From Pseudomonadota bacterium (GTDB lineage: Bacteria > Pseudomonadota > Alphaproteobacteria > Azospirillales > Azospirillaceae), in contig JAEYPE010000263.1 of NCBI GenBank assembly GCA_023411035.1, positions 1 through 41,416 on the forward strand: DNA of 41,416 nt, in the 5' to 3' direction. Shown here piece after piece: positions 8,009 through 15,668 of this stretch. A program made the translations under genes and the position numbers. How positions within the stretch are numbered: position 1 is the stretch's first letter; each line of letters opens with the position of its first letter. The notes under the pieces were generated by a model. It ran no database searches. It was not told the origin of the DNA and saw only the letters and a list, made by a program, of their open reading frames with translations.

Positions 8009-9346
8009 TCAGCCGGCGGCGTGGCTCAGCGCGTCGCGGGCGACGACGAGGCGCAGCGCCAGCGACTCCAGCTCGTCCCCGTCCTGGCCCATGTCATAGA
8101 GAAGCTGCGCCAGCGACTGGCCGCGGGCGAGCAGGCGGCGCGCCTTGGCCGGATCGGCTGGCCGCGCCAGGATGGTGCCGACCAGCCGCTCCCCGGCGAT
8201 GCCCGCCAGCGCGCGGCTGCGCTCGGCCAGACGCCGTTCCAGCGTGTCGAGCGCCGGCGGGCGCCCGGCATGGTCCAGATCCGTGCAGAACTGGTGCAGG
8301 GAGCGGTACTGGCGCAGCAGTGCCTCGAACAGAAGCTCGTCGAGGTCGCCGCCGTTGGCGGCCTTTCCGACAAGATCGAACAGTGTGTCGGAAAGCCGCC
8401 ACGCCGCCGACAGGCAGTCGTTCATCGCCTTGCGGTCGGCGGGTTCGACGAAGGGGTTGGCTTCTTCCCGGCTCTCCTCCTGGTCGTCCAGGTTCCGCAG
8501 CGCGACGACGACCAGCCCGTCCACGGAAGCCAGCGTGGCGAGACTGGCGTGCAGCGCCTTGATGCCCCGGTCGGCGCCGAAGCCGTCCATGGCCTCCGTC
8601 GCCCGGCGCAGGGCGTGGCGGGTGAGGCGGCGCGATTGGTAAACGACATCGCGCAGGGCGGCGGGGGCGCCCAGTGTCTCCAGCATCAGCCGCCGGGCCT
8701 CGAAACGCAGCAGGGCGTGGGCGAGGCCGTCCATGACGCTGGCCGGATCGTCCGCTGCGCCTCTATCCGCCGCACCCGTTCCCGGTGCCTCGCCGCGGAC
8801 CAGCCGGTCGGCGTCGGCGCGGGCGTCCGCCTCGATGGCCGACACCACCGACAGCACCGCTCCGCGCCCGGCCCCGCGCAGCAGGGACACCAGGGCGCGC
8901 AGGGCGCCGGCCACCTCCAGCGTACCGGGCAGCCCGTCCTCGGCGGAGCCTTTGTTATGGACGATGCGGTCGATCAGGTGATCGCGCAGGCGGGGAAGCA
9001 GAACGTCGAGGATGATCGGCGCGGTGGGGCGCAGCAGCGCCTCCAGCATGCGGCCCTGCGGCTGCCCGGTCATGAGCGCGAGCGGGTTGAGCGGCTTGGG
9101 CACCAGACGCGGGCGGTGGGGCTCCAGCAGGGCCAGCACCTCGTCCCCGCGCAGAGGGGTGATCGTCCCGCGCAGCAGCCGGGCGAGCGTCACCGCGTCG
9201 CGGGCTTCCTTCACGCCGCGCAGCGGAACCGGTGCGCCACCGGCCCGCAACGGCACACGTTCCGAGACGACGGAAGGAAGAAGAACGCGCGCAGGCTGTG
9301 CCGCCCGGTTGCGCGTCTCCTTTTCCTTTCGCTTCATCGGCCACAT
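8009..9346 (-). CDS. Unrecognised 445-residue protein between nifH and draT
   Basis: I do not recognise this family. The protein is Arg-, Ala- and Leu-rich, appears mostly helical, and has no signal peptide or membrane helix. The N-terminal 35 residues are basic and look disordered (KRKEKETRNR). A patch EESREEANPFVEPADRK lies near residue 300. Start could be 9346 or the ATG three codons later (9337). It reads towards nifH and ends about 160 bases before the nifH promoter, and it diverges from draT with 245 bases between. Codon use and GC content match its neighbours. Its place between the Fe protein gene and the enzymes that modify the Fe protein suggests a nif role, but nothing in the sequence proves one. 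Confidence 0.75.
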   Translation of the reverse strand: MWPMKRKEKETRNRAAQPARVLLPSVVSERVPLRAGGAPVPLRGVKEARDAVTLARLLRGTITPLRGDEVLALLEPHRPRLVPKPLNPLALMTGQPQGRMLEALLRPTAPIILDVLLPRLRDHLIDRIVHNKGSAEDGLPGTLEVAGALRALVSLLRGAGRGAVLSVVSAIEADARADADRLVRGEAPGTGAADRGAADDPASVMDGLAHALLRFEARRLMLETLGAPAALRDVVYQSRRLTRHALRRATEAMDGFGADRGIKALHASLATLASVDGLVVVALRNLDDQEESREEANPFVEPADRKAMNDCLSAAWRLSDTLFDLVGKAANGGDLDELLFEALLRQYRSLHQFCTDLDHAGRPPALDTLERRLAERSRALAGIAGERLVGTILARPADPAKARRLLARGQSLAQLLYDMGQDGDELESLALRLVVARDALSHAAG

Positions 9347-9591
9347 GGCCTTGCCTCGTCTTGCGGTGCACCGAATCCCGTCCGATCAACTATGGTGTCG
9401 CGTGGCTAGCCGTTCAAACGGATATTTCTCAGATATTTTGAGTAATCCGGAAGTTGTTTCGTCTGTTCGGCGGAAATGTTTTGGATTTCGAAATATTGCG
9501 CGGCCCGGACGGCGCCCTTGCGGTGACGCGGCCCCTTGGCGGAAACGCCGGTTCGCTGTATCCATAAAAAATATGTGGTTTTGAGGGCGCA
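9347..9591. other. Divergent spacer between the 445-residue gene and draT
   Basis: This spacer must hold promoters for draTGB and probably for the divergent gene. I see no -24/-12 element and no TGT-N10-ACA, which fits NifA-independent expression of draT. The AT-rich part has a GATATTT direct repeat (9421-9427 and 9432-9438) separated by CTCA. Confidence 0.4.
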
Positions 9592-10479
9592 ATGGCGGAC
9601 GGCTCGGCGAGCGGTGGATTGAGGGATGCGCGGGGGCGGCCGGTCGATCCGGATTCGCCGCTCGCGCTGAAGGCGCATCGCACCAACCTGCTGAACGTGC
9701 CGGCGGAAACGCTGAGCGCGGAGTCGTTCAACGACGAGCCGCGCCGCCTGCGCATCGGCGGCACCCGCAGCGAACACGCCGCGCTGTTCGAAGCGCTGGA
9801 CGAAAGCCCGCACAGCCTGATCGCCGCCGACATCTTCCAGCACTACATGGCCCGCATCTTCGGATTGAATCCGGACTTTTCCGGCGCCGAGGGCGCGGAC
9901 GGGCGGCGGCGCTACCGGGCCAGCTATCTGCGCCTGCTGAAAGGGTGGATGTTCGACAGCAACAACGCCGAAGGGGCGGTGCTGAAGGGCTGGGTGGAGA
10001 GTCGTTTCGGCCTGCTGCCCACCTATCACAAGGAGCCGATCCTGCGCTTCGCCTCCGATGCGTGGCGGCTCTATGGAGAGGAGAAGGTTTCCACCCGCTT
10101 CCACAACAACAACATCAACCTTCAACTCGACCTGATGTACGAGTATTGCCAGTGGTGGATGCGCCGTGGCTGGCCGGACGCGCCGATGCCCTCGCGCGCC
10201 AGCCACATCCGGCTCTACCGCGGCGTCAACGATTTCGAGGAGCATCACATCGTCGCGCGCCCCGACAGGCGCACGGCGGTCCTGCGCCTCAACAACCTCA
10301 GCTCCTTTTCCATCGAGCGCGACATTGCGGGCCAGTTCGGGGACTACATCCTCGAAACCTGGGTGCCGCTCACCAAGGTGGTCTTCTTCCGCGACATCCT
10401 GCCCCGCTACCCCTTCAAGGGCGAGGGCGAGTATCTGGTCGTCGGCGGGGACTACAGGGTGGGGGTGTCGCTTCTCTGA
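9592..10479 (+). CDS. draT: DraT, NAD+-dinitrogenase-reductase ADP-ribosyltransferase
   Basis: DraT transfers ADP-ribose from NAD+ to Arg101 of NifH when ammonium appears or energy falls, switching nitrogenase off. The 295-residue protein has the DraT family sequence throughout, including MFDSNNAEGAVLKGWVESRFG and STRFHNNNINLQLDLMYEY. A cholera-toxin-like R-S-ExE set can be read as Arg210 (LYRGVN), Ser238-Ser240 (LSSFS) and Glu278-x-Glu280 (EGEYLVV); that assignment is inferred. The ATG follows TTTTGAGGG. It starts a three-gene unit with draG 27 bases downstream, and NifH in this window carries the target arginine. Confidence 0.97.
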   Translation: MADGSASGGLRDARGRPVDPDSPLALKAHRTNLLNVPAETLSAESFNDEPRRLRIGGTRSEHAALFEALDESPHSLIAADIFQHYMARIFGLNPDFSGAEGADGRRRYRASYLRLLKGWMFDSNNAEGAVLKGWVESRFGLLPTYHKEPILRFASDAWRLYGEEKVSTRFHNNNINLQLDLMYEYCQWWMRRGWPDAPMPSRASHIRLYRGVNDFEEHHIVARPDRRTAVLRLNNLSSFSIERDIAGQFGDYILETWVPLTKVVFFRDILPRYPFKGEGEYLVVGGDYRVGVSLL

Positions 10480-10506
10480 CAACCGATCGCGGGACAGATC
10501 CGGCCC

Positions 10507-11400
10507 ATGACCCAACATTCCATCCGTTCACGCGCGCTGGGCGCCTATCTCGGGCTTGCCTGCGGCGACGCGCTGGGCGCCACCGTCGAGTTTCTGACAA
10601 AGGGCGAGATCGCCCACCAGTACGGTGTCCACAAGCACATCAAGGGCGGCGGCTGGCTGAGGCTGCCCGCCGGGCAGGTGACCGACGACACGGAGATGTC
10701 GCTCCATCTGGGCCGCGCCATCCTGTCCGGTCCGGAGTGGGACGCCCGCCGCGCCGCGGAGGAGTTCGCGGTCTGGCTGAAAGGCGTTCCCGTCGATGTC
10801 GGGGACACGACACGGCGCGGCATCCGCCGCTTCATCATGCACGGCACCCTGTCGGAACCGGAGAGCGAGTATCACGCCGGCAACGGGGCGGCGATGCGCA
10901 ACCTGCCGGTCGCCCTGGCGACGCTGGGCGACGACGCGGCCTTCGAGCGATGGACGCTGGAGCAGGCGCACATCACCCACTGCAACGCCATGTCCGACGC
11001 GGCGACCCTGACGCTGGGCCACATGGTGCGGCGTCTGGTGCTGGGCGGCGGCGTGCGCGACGTGCGCGACGAATCGAACAAGCTCGTCGCGAAGCACCGC
11101 CAGTTCAAGTTCCAGCCCTACCGGGGCCTGTCCACCGCCTACGTCGTCGATACGATGCAGACGGTGATGCACTATTATTTCCAGACCGATTCCGTGGAAT
11201 CCTGCGTCGTCGAGACCGTCAACCAGGGCGGCGACGCGGACACCACCGGCGCCATCGCCGGGATGCTGGCGGGGGCCACCTATGGGGTGGAGACCATCCC
11301 CCCGCGCTGGCTGCGCAAGCTCGACCGCGAGGTCTACGACGAAATCTGCGCCCAGGTGGACGGGCTGCTCGCCCGCGCCCCGGCGCTCAAGCAGGGATGA
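10507..11400 (+). CDS. draG: DraG, ADP-ribosyl-dinitrogenase-reductase glycohydrolase
   Basis: DraG removes the ADP-ribose from NifH Arg101 and so reactivates nitrogenase; it is a binuclear Mn enzyme of the ADP-ribosylglycohydrolase family. The 297 residues are of family length. Metal-binding motifs are intact: GDALGATVEF (Asp21, Glu29), QVTDDTEMS (Thr59-Asp60-Asp61) and NQGGDADTTGAIAG (Asp243, Asp245, Thr246). It is known in Azospirillum to be held at the membrane through GlnB/GlnZ and AmtB; those genes are not in this window. The stop overlaps a possible start of the next gene (ATGA), so draG and draB are coupled. Confidence 0.97.
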   Translation: MTQHSIRSRALGAYLGLACGDALGATVEFLTKGEIAHQYGVHKHIKGGGWLRLPAGQVTDDTEMSLHLGRAILSGPEWDARRAAEEFAVWLKGVPVDVGDTTRRGIRRFIMHGTLSEPESEYHAGNGAAMRNLPVALATLGDDAAFERWTLEQAHITHCNAMSDAATLTLGHMVRRLVLGGGVRDVRDESNKLVAKHRQFKFQPYRGLSTAYVVDTMQTVMHYYFQTDSVESCVVETVNQGGDADTTGAIAGMLAGATYGVETIPPRWLRKLDREVYDEICAQVDGLLARAPALKQG

Positions 11401-11837
11401 CCCCGACCATGGCCGACGTGATCTTCTTCGAAAAGCCCGGCTGCGCCGGCAACAACCGCCAGAAGGCGCTGCTGGCGGAGGCCGGGCACACCGTCCACGC
11501 CCGCGACCTGCTGTCCGAACCCTGGACCGCGGAAACCCTGCGCCCCTTCTTCGGCGACCGCCCGGTGCCGGAATGGTTCAACCGCGCCGCCCCCGCGGTG
11601 AAGAGCGGAGAGGTGAACCCGGACGCGCTGGACGAAGACGCCGCCCTGGCGCTGATGCTGAAGACGCCGCTGCTGATCCGCCGCCCGCTGATGCAGGTGG
11701 GCGACCGCCGCGGCTGCGGGTTCGAGACGGAGCGGGTGGACGCCTGGATCGGGCTGGCCGCCGGTGCGCCGGAAGGCAAGCTGGAAGGCTGCGCCCGCGC
11801 CGGGATGCCGCCCTGCCCACCACCCGCAAAGGGGTGA
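11397..11837 (+). CDS. draB: DraB-like nitrogenase-associated protein, ArsC/thioredoxin fold
   Basis: This short protein (146 residues from ATG 11397, or 142 from the ATG at 11409, which fits the family start MADVIFFEKPGC better) belongs to the nitrogenase-associated branch of the ArsC-like, thioredoxin-fold proteins. The N-terminal motif KPGCAGNNRQKALL holds the single conserved cysteine where arsenate reductases have their catalytic one. The middle IRRPLMQVGDRRGCGFE matches the family's RPL-x2-V region. The first ATG overlaps the draG stop, placing it in the draTG operon. A role with draTG is inferred from position only; its biochemical activity is, to my knowledge, not established. Confidence 0.85.
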   Translation: MTPTMADVIFFEKPGCAGNNRQKALLAEAGHTVHARDLLSEPWTAETLRPFFGDRPVPEWFNRAAPAVKSGEVNPDALDEDAALALMLKTPLLIRRPLMQVGDRRGCGFETERVDAWIGLAAGAPEGKLEGCARAGMPPCPPPAKG

Positions 11838-11912
11838 CGGGATAACCCCGACTGTCGTAGGTTTGCCCCCAACCTGTTTGACATCCGACATATCTTCGAT
11901 GGGGGCCGATCC

Positions 11913-12680
11913 ATGTGCGAACTCCTGGGCATGAGCGCCAACGTGCCCACGGACATCTGCTTCAGCTTTCGCGGCCTGATGCGCCGTGGAGGGCAGACCG
12001 GTCCGCACCGCGACGGATGGGGCATCGCCTTCTACGAGGGTAAGGGCTGCCGCGCCTTCCACGACCCCGCGCCGAGCAGCGAGTCGGAAATCGCGCGGCT
12101 GGTCAGCAGTTACTCCATCAAGTCCTGCGTGGTGATCTCCCACATCCGCCGGGCCAACCGCGGGCGGGTGGCACTGGAGAACACGCACCCCTTCACGCGG
12201 GAACTGTGGGGCCGCGTCTGGACCTTCGCCCACAACGGCCAGTTGAAGGGCATCAAGGAGCGGACGCTGACCTTCTACGAGCCGGTCGGCACCACCGACA
12301 GCGAGCACGCCTTCTGCTGGCTGCTCGACCAGATCCGCATGCAGTATCCGGAACCGCCGAAGAGCGGCGCGGCCCTGATGCGGCTGATCCGCAACCTCGC
12401 CACCGACCTCGGCGGGCTGGGTGTCTTCAACATGCTGCTCAGCGACGGGCGGTATCTGTGGTGCCATTGCGCCACCAACCTCGCTTGGCTGACGCGCAAG
12501 GCCCCCTTCGGTCCGGCGACGCTGGTCGACGAGGACATGAGCGTCGATTTCGCCAAGGAGACGACTCCCGACGACGTGGTGACGGTCGTCGCCACCCGCC
12601 CCCTGACCCGTGACGAGAACTGGACCGTCATGAAGGGCGGCGAGATGGTCGTTTTCCGTGGCGGAAATCTGGTGCGCTGA
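11913..12680 (+). CDS. Class II glutamine amidotransferase (YafJ type)
   Basis: The protein is an N-terminal-nucleophile glutaminase domain standing alone. Cys2 directly after the start Met would be the nucleophile. Typical motifs follow: GPHRDGWGIAFY, SHIRRANRG, ENTHPF, FAHNGQL and GTTDSEH. The length of 255 residues fits the YafJ/GAT-II_4 group, whose acceptor substrates are largely unknown; relatives such as EgtC act in ergothioneine synthesis. The start is fixed by the need for Cys at position 2. It lies 75 bases after draB and could be read through from it, but a link to nitrogenase control is only a guess. Confidence 0.9.
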   Translation: MCELLGMSANVPTDICFSFRGLMRRGGQTGPHRDGWGIAFYEGKGCRAFHDPAPSSESEIARLVSSYSIKSCVVISHIRRANRGRVALENTHPFTRELWGRVWTFAHNGQLKGIKERTLTFYEPVGTTDSEHAFCWLLDQIRMQYPEPPKSGAALMRLIRNLATDLGGLGVFNMLLSDGRYLWCHCATNLAWLTRKAPFGPATLVDEDMSVDFAKETTPDDVVTVVATRPLTRDENWTVMKGGEMVVFRGGNLVR

Positions 12681-12725
12681 CCAGCGATTGTTCTGAATGG
12701 CGCAACAAGCCTTGGCGGAATCGGA

Positions 12726-12802
12726 TATCGATCGATTGATACAACCCGGCTTATGGTCATATGCGAGACACACCGAAGCGGTGATGGCGCCGGCCCGGCG
12801 CC
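12726..12802 (+). promoter_or_regulatory. Candidate azoR promoter with two palindromes
   Basis: TTGATA (12736-12741) and CATATG (12758-12763), 16 bases apart, are a possible -35/-10 pair. An imperfect 16-base palindrome, TATCGATCGATTGATA (12726-12741), covers the -35. A perfect one, GGCGCCGG-C-CCGGCGCC (12786-12802), lies in the leader before the ribosome site CGGAGAGG. Confidence 0.4.
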
Positions 12803-12829
12803 CCGCTTCCCGGAGAGGATCAAGCGACC

Positions 12830-13456
12830 ATGAAGCTTCTGCACATCGATTCCAGCCCGCTGGGCGACGCCTCCGTTTCGCGCCAGCTCACCGCCTCCAT
12901 CGTCGAGGCGCTGCGCCGCGCCACGCCGGACGCCGAGGTTTCCTACCGCGACCTGACCGTCTCCCCGCCGGACCACCTGACAGGCGAACTGCTCCAGGTC
13001 GTGAAGTTCCGCAATCTGGAGGGCCTGACCGCCCGCCAGCAGGAGGAACTGGCCCTGACCGACGCGCTGGTCGATGAGTTCCTGGCCGCCGACGTCGTGG
13101 TGATCGGCGCCCCGATGTACAATTTCTCGGTCCCGACCCAGCTCAAGGCCTGGATCGACCGCATCGCCCAGGCTGGCCGCACCTTCCGTTACACCGAGAA
13201 AGGTCCGATCGGTCTGGCCGGCGGCAAGAAGGTCTTCATCGCCTCCTCGCGTGGCGGCGTCTATTCGGCCAGCGCCGCTATGACCGCCCTGGACCATCAG
13301 GAGTCCTTCCTGCGGACGGTCCTGGGCTTCATGGGCGTCACCGACGTGACGGTGATCCGCGCGGAGGGCGTCGGCATGGGTCCGGACGCCCGCGCCAAGG
13401 CGCTGGCCGCTGCCCAGCAGGAAATCGACGCCCTGGCGGTTCCGGTCGCGGCGTAA
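12830..13456 (+). CDS. azoR: FMN-dependent NADH:quinone/azo oxidoreductase
   Basis: This 208-residue flavodoxin-fold protein matches AzoR: KLLHIDSSPLGDASVSRQLT at the N-terminus binds the FMN phosphate, GAPMYNFSVPTQLKAWID is the family signature, and SSRGGVYS lines the isoalloxazine. AzoR enzymes are cytoplasmic dimers that reduce quinones and azo dyes by two electrons with NADH, in thiol and quinone stress. The ATG is preceded by GGAGAGGA. It stands alone between palindromic upstream sites and a strong terminator. Nothing ties it to nitrogen fixation apart from position. Confidence 0.95.
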   Translation: MKLLHIDSSPLGDASVSRQLTASIVEALRRATPDAEVSYRDLTVSPPDHLTGELLQVVKFRNLEGLTARQQEELALTDALVDEFLAADVVVIGAPMYNFSVPTQLKAWIDRIAQAGRTFRYTEKGPIGLAGGKKVFIASSRGGVYSASAAMTALDHQESFLRTVLGFMGVTDVTVIRAEGVGMGPDARAKALAAAQQEIDALAVPVAA

Positions 13457-13465
13457 AAGGAAATC

Positions 13466-13496
13466 AGCCCTCTCCCGCTCTGGGAGAGGGCTTTTC
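13466..13496 (+). terminator. Rho-independent terminator after azoR
   Basis: AGCCCTCTCCC (13466-13476), loop GCTCT, GGGAGAGGGCT (13482-13492), then TTT. The perfect 11-bp stem lies 9 bases after the azoR stop and directly after the convergent SIR2-like gene, so it may serve both strands. Confidence 0.9.
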
Positions 13497-13497
13497 G

Positions 13498-14373
13498 TTA
13501 CGCCCCCATCGCTTGGGCGATCCGGCGGATCGCTTCGTCCAAAGGCAGATCGAGGCGGGTGATGTTCTGCTGGTCCAGGAAACGGGCCTCGTTCTTCGAC
13601 AGTTCGCCCTCGATCACCGCCCAGTGCTTGCCGGACGACCGCTTGGCGATCTGGCGGCCGAAGGTGCGCTGGATCTCCTGGTCGAAGCGGCAGCCGAGGT
13701 AAAGGAAGTGCTTGTCCTTGCGGCGGTCCTGCACGATGGCGGGGATCGGCGTCTGGATGTCGATTTCCGTCAGGATCTCGACGAAGTCGCTGTCGGAAAT
13801 CAGGTAGTTCCCCGCCGGGGCCGCGCTGCCCGACGGCTTGTAGAGCAGGGTTTTCCAGCCGGACGCGGCGGCGGCGTCGACCTCCGCACCGCCGGGGGCG
13901 TAGTATTTCACCCATTCGCCGACGCCCTGCGGGTGGGACAGGCCCTGGATCTGGCCCCAACTCCGCCCGGCATCGGCGGTCAGCAGACTGTCCAGCGCGT
14001 TGTCGTACCAGACATCGACGATCATCGGAGGGGCGGGCAGGGTGGTCAGCCATTGGTGGACCGGCGTGGCCGGCACCGGGCTCTTGAACAGGTCGTTCAG
14101 GATGCCGTCCAGCGTCTTGCGGTGGCGCCGCGATTCGATGAACTGGGCGACCGCGGTCAACTGGCTGCGGATGCGGCCCGGCGCCGTGACCCTGGCGTTC
14201 AGCCGCTGCGCAAGCTCCGCGGAGTTGCGCGGAATGGTGCATTCGGCCTCCGGCAGCAGCGCGAAGGCGCCCGGTCCGAGGTAGGGCACCACGCCGCGCG
14301 CCTTCAGCGCCGCCGCGATCTCGGCAATGATGGTGCCCGTGTCCGTGCTGTCGATGACGGCGGTGTCGGTCAT
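13498..14373 (-). CDS. SIR2-like domain protein, last gene of the nifB operon
   Basis: The 291-residue protein has the layout of SIR2-like NAD-binding proteins (the SIR2_2 type, not classical sirtuin deacetylases). A Rossmann-like start, LKARGVVPYLGPGAFALLP, comes near residue 25. An IVDVWYDNALDSLL strand follows near residue 120. The late motif KHFLYLGCRFDQEIQRTFGRQI matches the 'lfiGyslxDxdi' element of the family. The zinc-binding cysteines of sirtuins are absent. It is the last gene on the minus strand of the nifB unit, 102 bases after the DegT-fold gene and beyond a long hairpin. Such domains bind or cleave NAD, the substrate of DraT; whether that matters here is speculation. Confidence 0.75.
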   Translation of the reverse strand: MTDTAVIDSTDTGTIIAEIAAALKARGVVPYLGPGAFALLPEAECTIPRNSAELAQRLNARVTAPGRIRSQLTAVAQFIESRRHRKTLDGILNDLFKSPVPATPVHQWLTTLPAPPMIVDVWYDNALDSLLTADAGRSWGQIQGLSHPQGVGEWVKYYAPGGAEVDAAAASGWKTLLYKPSGSAAPAGNYLISDSDFVEILTEIDIQTPIPAIVQDRRKDKHFLYLGCRFDQEIQRTFGRQIAKRSSGKHWAVIEGELSKNEARFLDQQNITRLDLPLDEAIRRIAQAMGA

Positions 14374-14417
14374 GCTAACCCCGTTCGGCTTGGTGGCGCG
14401 GCGGTTGTGCCGGCCCT

Positions 14418-14471
14418 TGCCCCCTCCCTGACCCTCCCCCGCTCAGCGGGGGGAGGGCCGGGGTGGGGGCA
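14418..14471 (-). repeat. Long GC-rich hairpin between the DegT-fold and SIR2-like genes
   Basis: Arms 14418-14443 and 14445-14471 are nearly perfect reverse complements (TGCCCCCTCCCTGACC... against ...GGCCGGGGTGGGGGCA) with a one-base loop. It starts five bases past the DegT-fold stop. No U-run follows; probably a REP-like element acting as a partial terminator or RNA stabiliser. Confidence 0.75.
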
Positions 14472-14475
14472 CGTT

Positions 14476-15654
14476 TCACAGATAGATCGCCGCTCCCGCC
14501 CCGGTGTTGACGGTGGCGTCCTTCAGCGTGTCCACGATGAACTGCACCTGATCGGTGGTGACCTTGTGGTGCAGCGGCAGGGCCAGCACGCGGTCCACCG
14601 TCTTCTGGCAGACCGGGCAGTCGGCCCGGCTGGCGCCGCGCTCCTGGTAATATTGCTGGGTGTAGAGCGCCTGCCCGTAGTCGGACGCCTCCACGTCGTG
14701 GGTGGACAGATCCTCCAGCACCGCCTTGCGCCCCGACGCGGTGAAGCGGGTGCCGAGGTGAACGGCGTAGACCATGGGATGCACGTCGTCGGCACCCGGC
14801 CCCTTGTAGGGCGGCTTGATGCCCTCGAAGGAGGCCATCGCAGCCTCGTAGTAGCCGACCACCGTCCGGCGCTTCGCCAGGATTTCCGGCAGGCGCTTCA
14901 ACTGGACGAGGCCCAGCGCGGCGGTCAGGTTGCTCATGCCCGCCTGGAAGGGGATGGTGCGGGTGATGACCACCGTGTTGCGGTGTTCCATCTCGCGGCG
15001 GCGCAGGTAGCGGAGCTGGTGGGCGAGGTTGCGGTCGTCGGTGACGATCATCCCGCCCTCGCCGGTCACCAGCACGCCGGGTTCGGAAAAGTCGAAGATC
15101 GCGCAGTCGCCGAAGGTCCCGACCAGCCGCCCCTTGTAGGAGGAGCCGATGGCCTCCGTCGAATCCTCGATCAGGATCAGGCCCTTGTCCCTGGCGAGCG
15201 TCTGAAGCTCGTCCCAATGGGCGGGATGGCCGTTGACGTTGCCGGCCAGGATGGCCTTGGTGCGGGGCGTGATCTTCGCCTCGGCCTTCGCCGGGTTGAT
15301 GGTGTGCTGCCAGTAGTCGATGTCCACGAAGACCGGCTCCGCGCCGGCCAGCGCGATGGCGTGCTGCACCTGATGCCAGCCGAAGGGGGAACACAGAACC
15401 TCGTCCCCCGGCCCGATGCCGTAAGCCTTCAGGGCCAGCAGCGTGGCGATGGTGCCGCTGGATACGGCGACCGCGTGGGCGCGGCCGAGCCAGGCGGCGA
15501 AGGCGTCCTCGAACGCCTCCGTCAACCGTCCGTCGCTGAGGCTGCCGGAGGTGAGGATGCGGCCGAGCACCGCTACCTCCGCCTCCGAAATGTCCGGGTC
15601 GATCAGCGGGATGTAGTCGCCAAGCGCGTCTTCTTCTTCTTCGGGCATCGTCAT
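14476..15654 (-). CDS. DegT/DnrJ/EryC1-fold protein lacking the PLP lysine
   Basis: With start 15654 the protein has 392 residues and aligns over its full length with DegT/StrS sugar aminotransferases: SGTIATLLAL (phosphate-binding loop), GDEVLCSPFGW, LILIEDSTEAIGSSYKG (Asp164, partner of the pyridine nitrogen), and FQAGMSNLTAALGLVQLKRL. The catalytic motif SFHxxKxxxxGEGG reads DFSEPGVLVTGEGG here, so the lysine that should hold PLP is Gly193 and the preceding His is Ser190. I checked this in the DNA (complement of 15070-15105). A Cys-Pro-Val-Cys pair lies near residue 346. It follows the small gene by 14 bases inside the nifB operon. A normal aminotransferase reaction is unlikely; a non-catalytic or unusual role is inferred. 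Confidence 0.88.
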   Translation of the reverse strand: MTMPEEEEDALGDYIPLIDPDISEAEVAVLGRILTSGSLSDGRLTEAFEDAFAAWLGRAHAVAVSSGTIATLLALKAYGIGPGDEVLCSPFGWHQVQHAIALAGAEPVFVDIDYWQHTINPAKAEAKITPRTKAILAGNVNGHPAHWDELQTLARDKGLILIEDSTEAIGSSYKGRLVGTFGDCAIFDFSEPGVLVTGEGGMIVTDDRNLAHQLRYLRRREMEHRNTVVITRTIPFQAGMSNLTAALGLVQLKRLPEILAKRRTVVGYYEAAMASFEGIKPPYKGPGADDVHPMVYAVHLGTRFTASGRKAVLEDLSTHDVEASDYGQALYTQQYYQERGASRADCPVCQKTVDRVLALPLHHKVTTDQVQFIVDTLKDATVNTGAGAAIYL

Positions 15655-15668
15655 TCGGCGATCCTCAT

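Noticed and set aside
9421..9438. GATATTT-CTCA-GATATTT direct repeat upstream of draT
   Set aside because: Could be a regulator site, but it is short, in AT-rich DNA, and has no matching copy elsewhere in the window.
11875..11890. TGT-TTGACATCCG-ACA, a NifA-box match before the amidotransferase gene
   Set aside because: It ends only 22 bases before the start codon, and no -24/-12 element lies at any usable position; one chance match of six fixed bases is expected in a window of this size.
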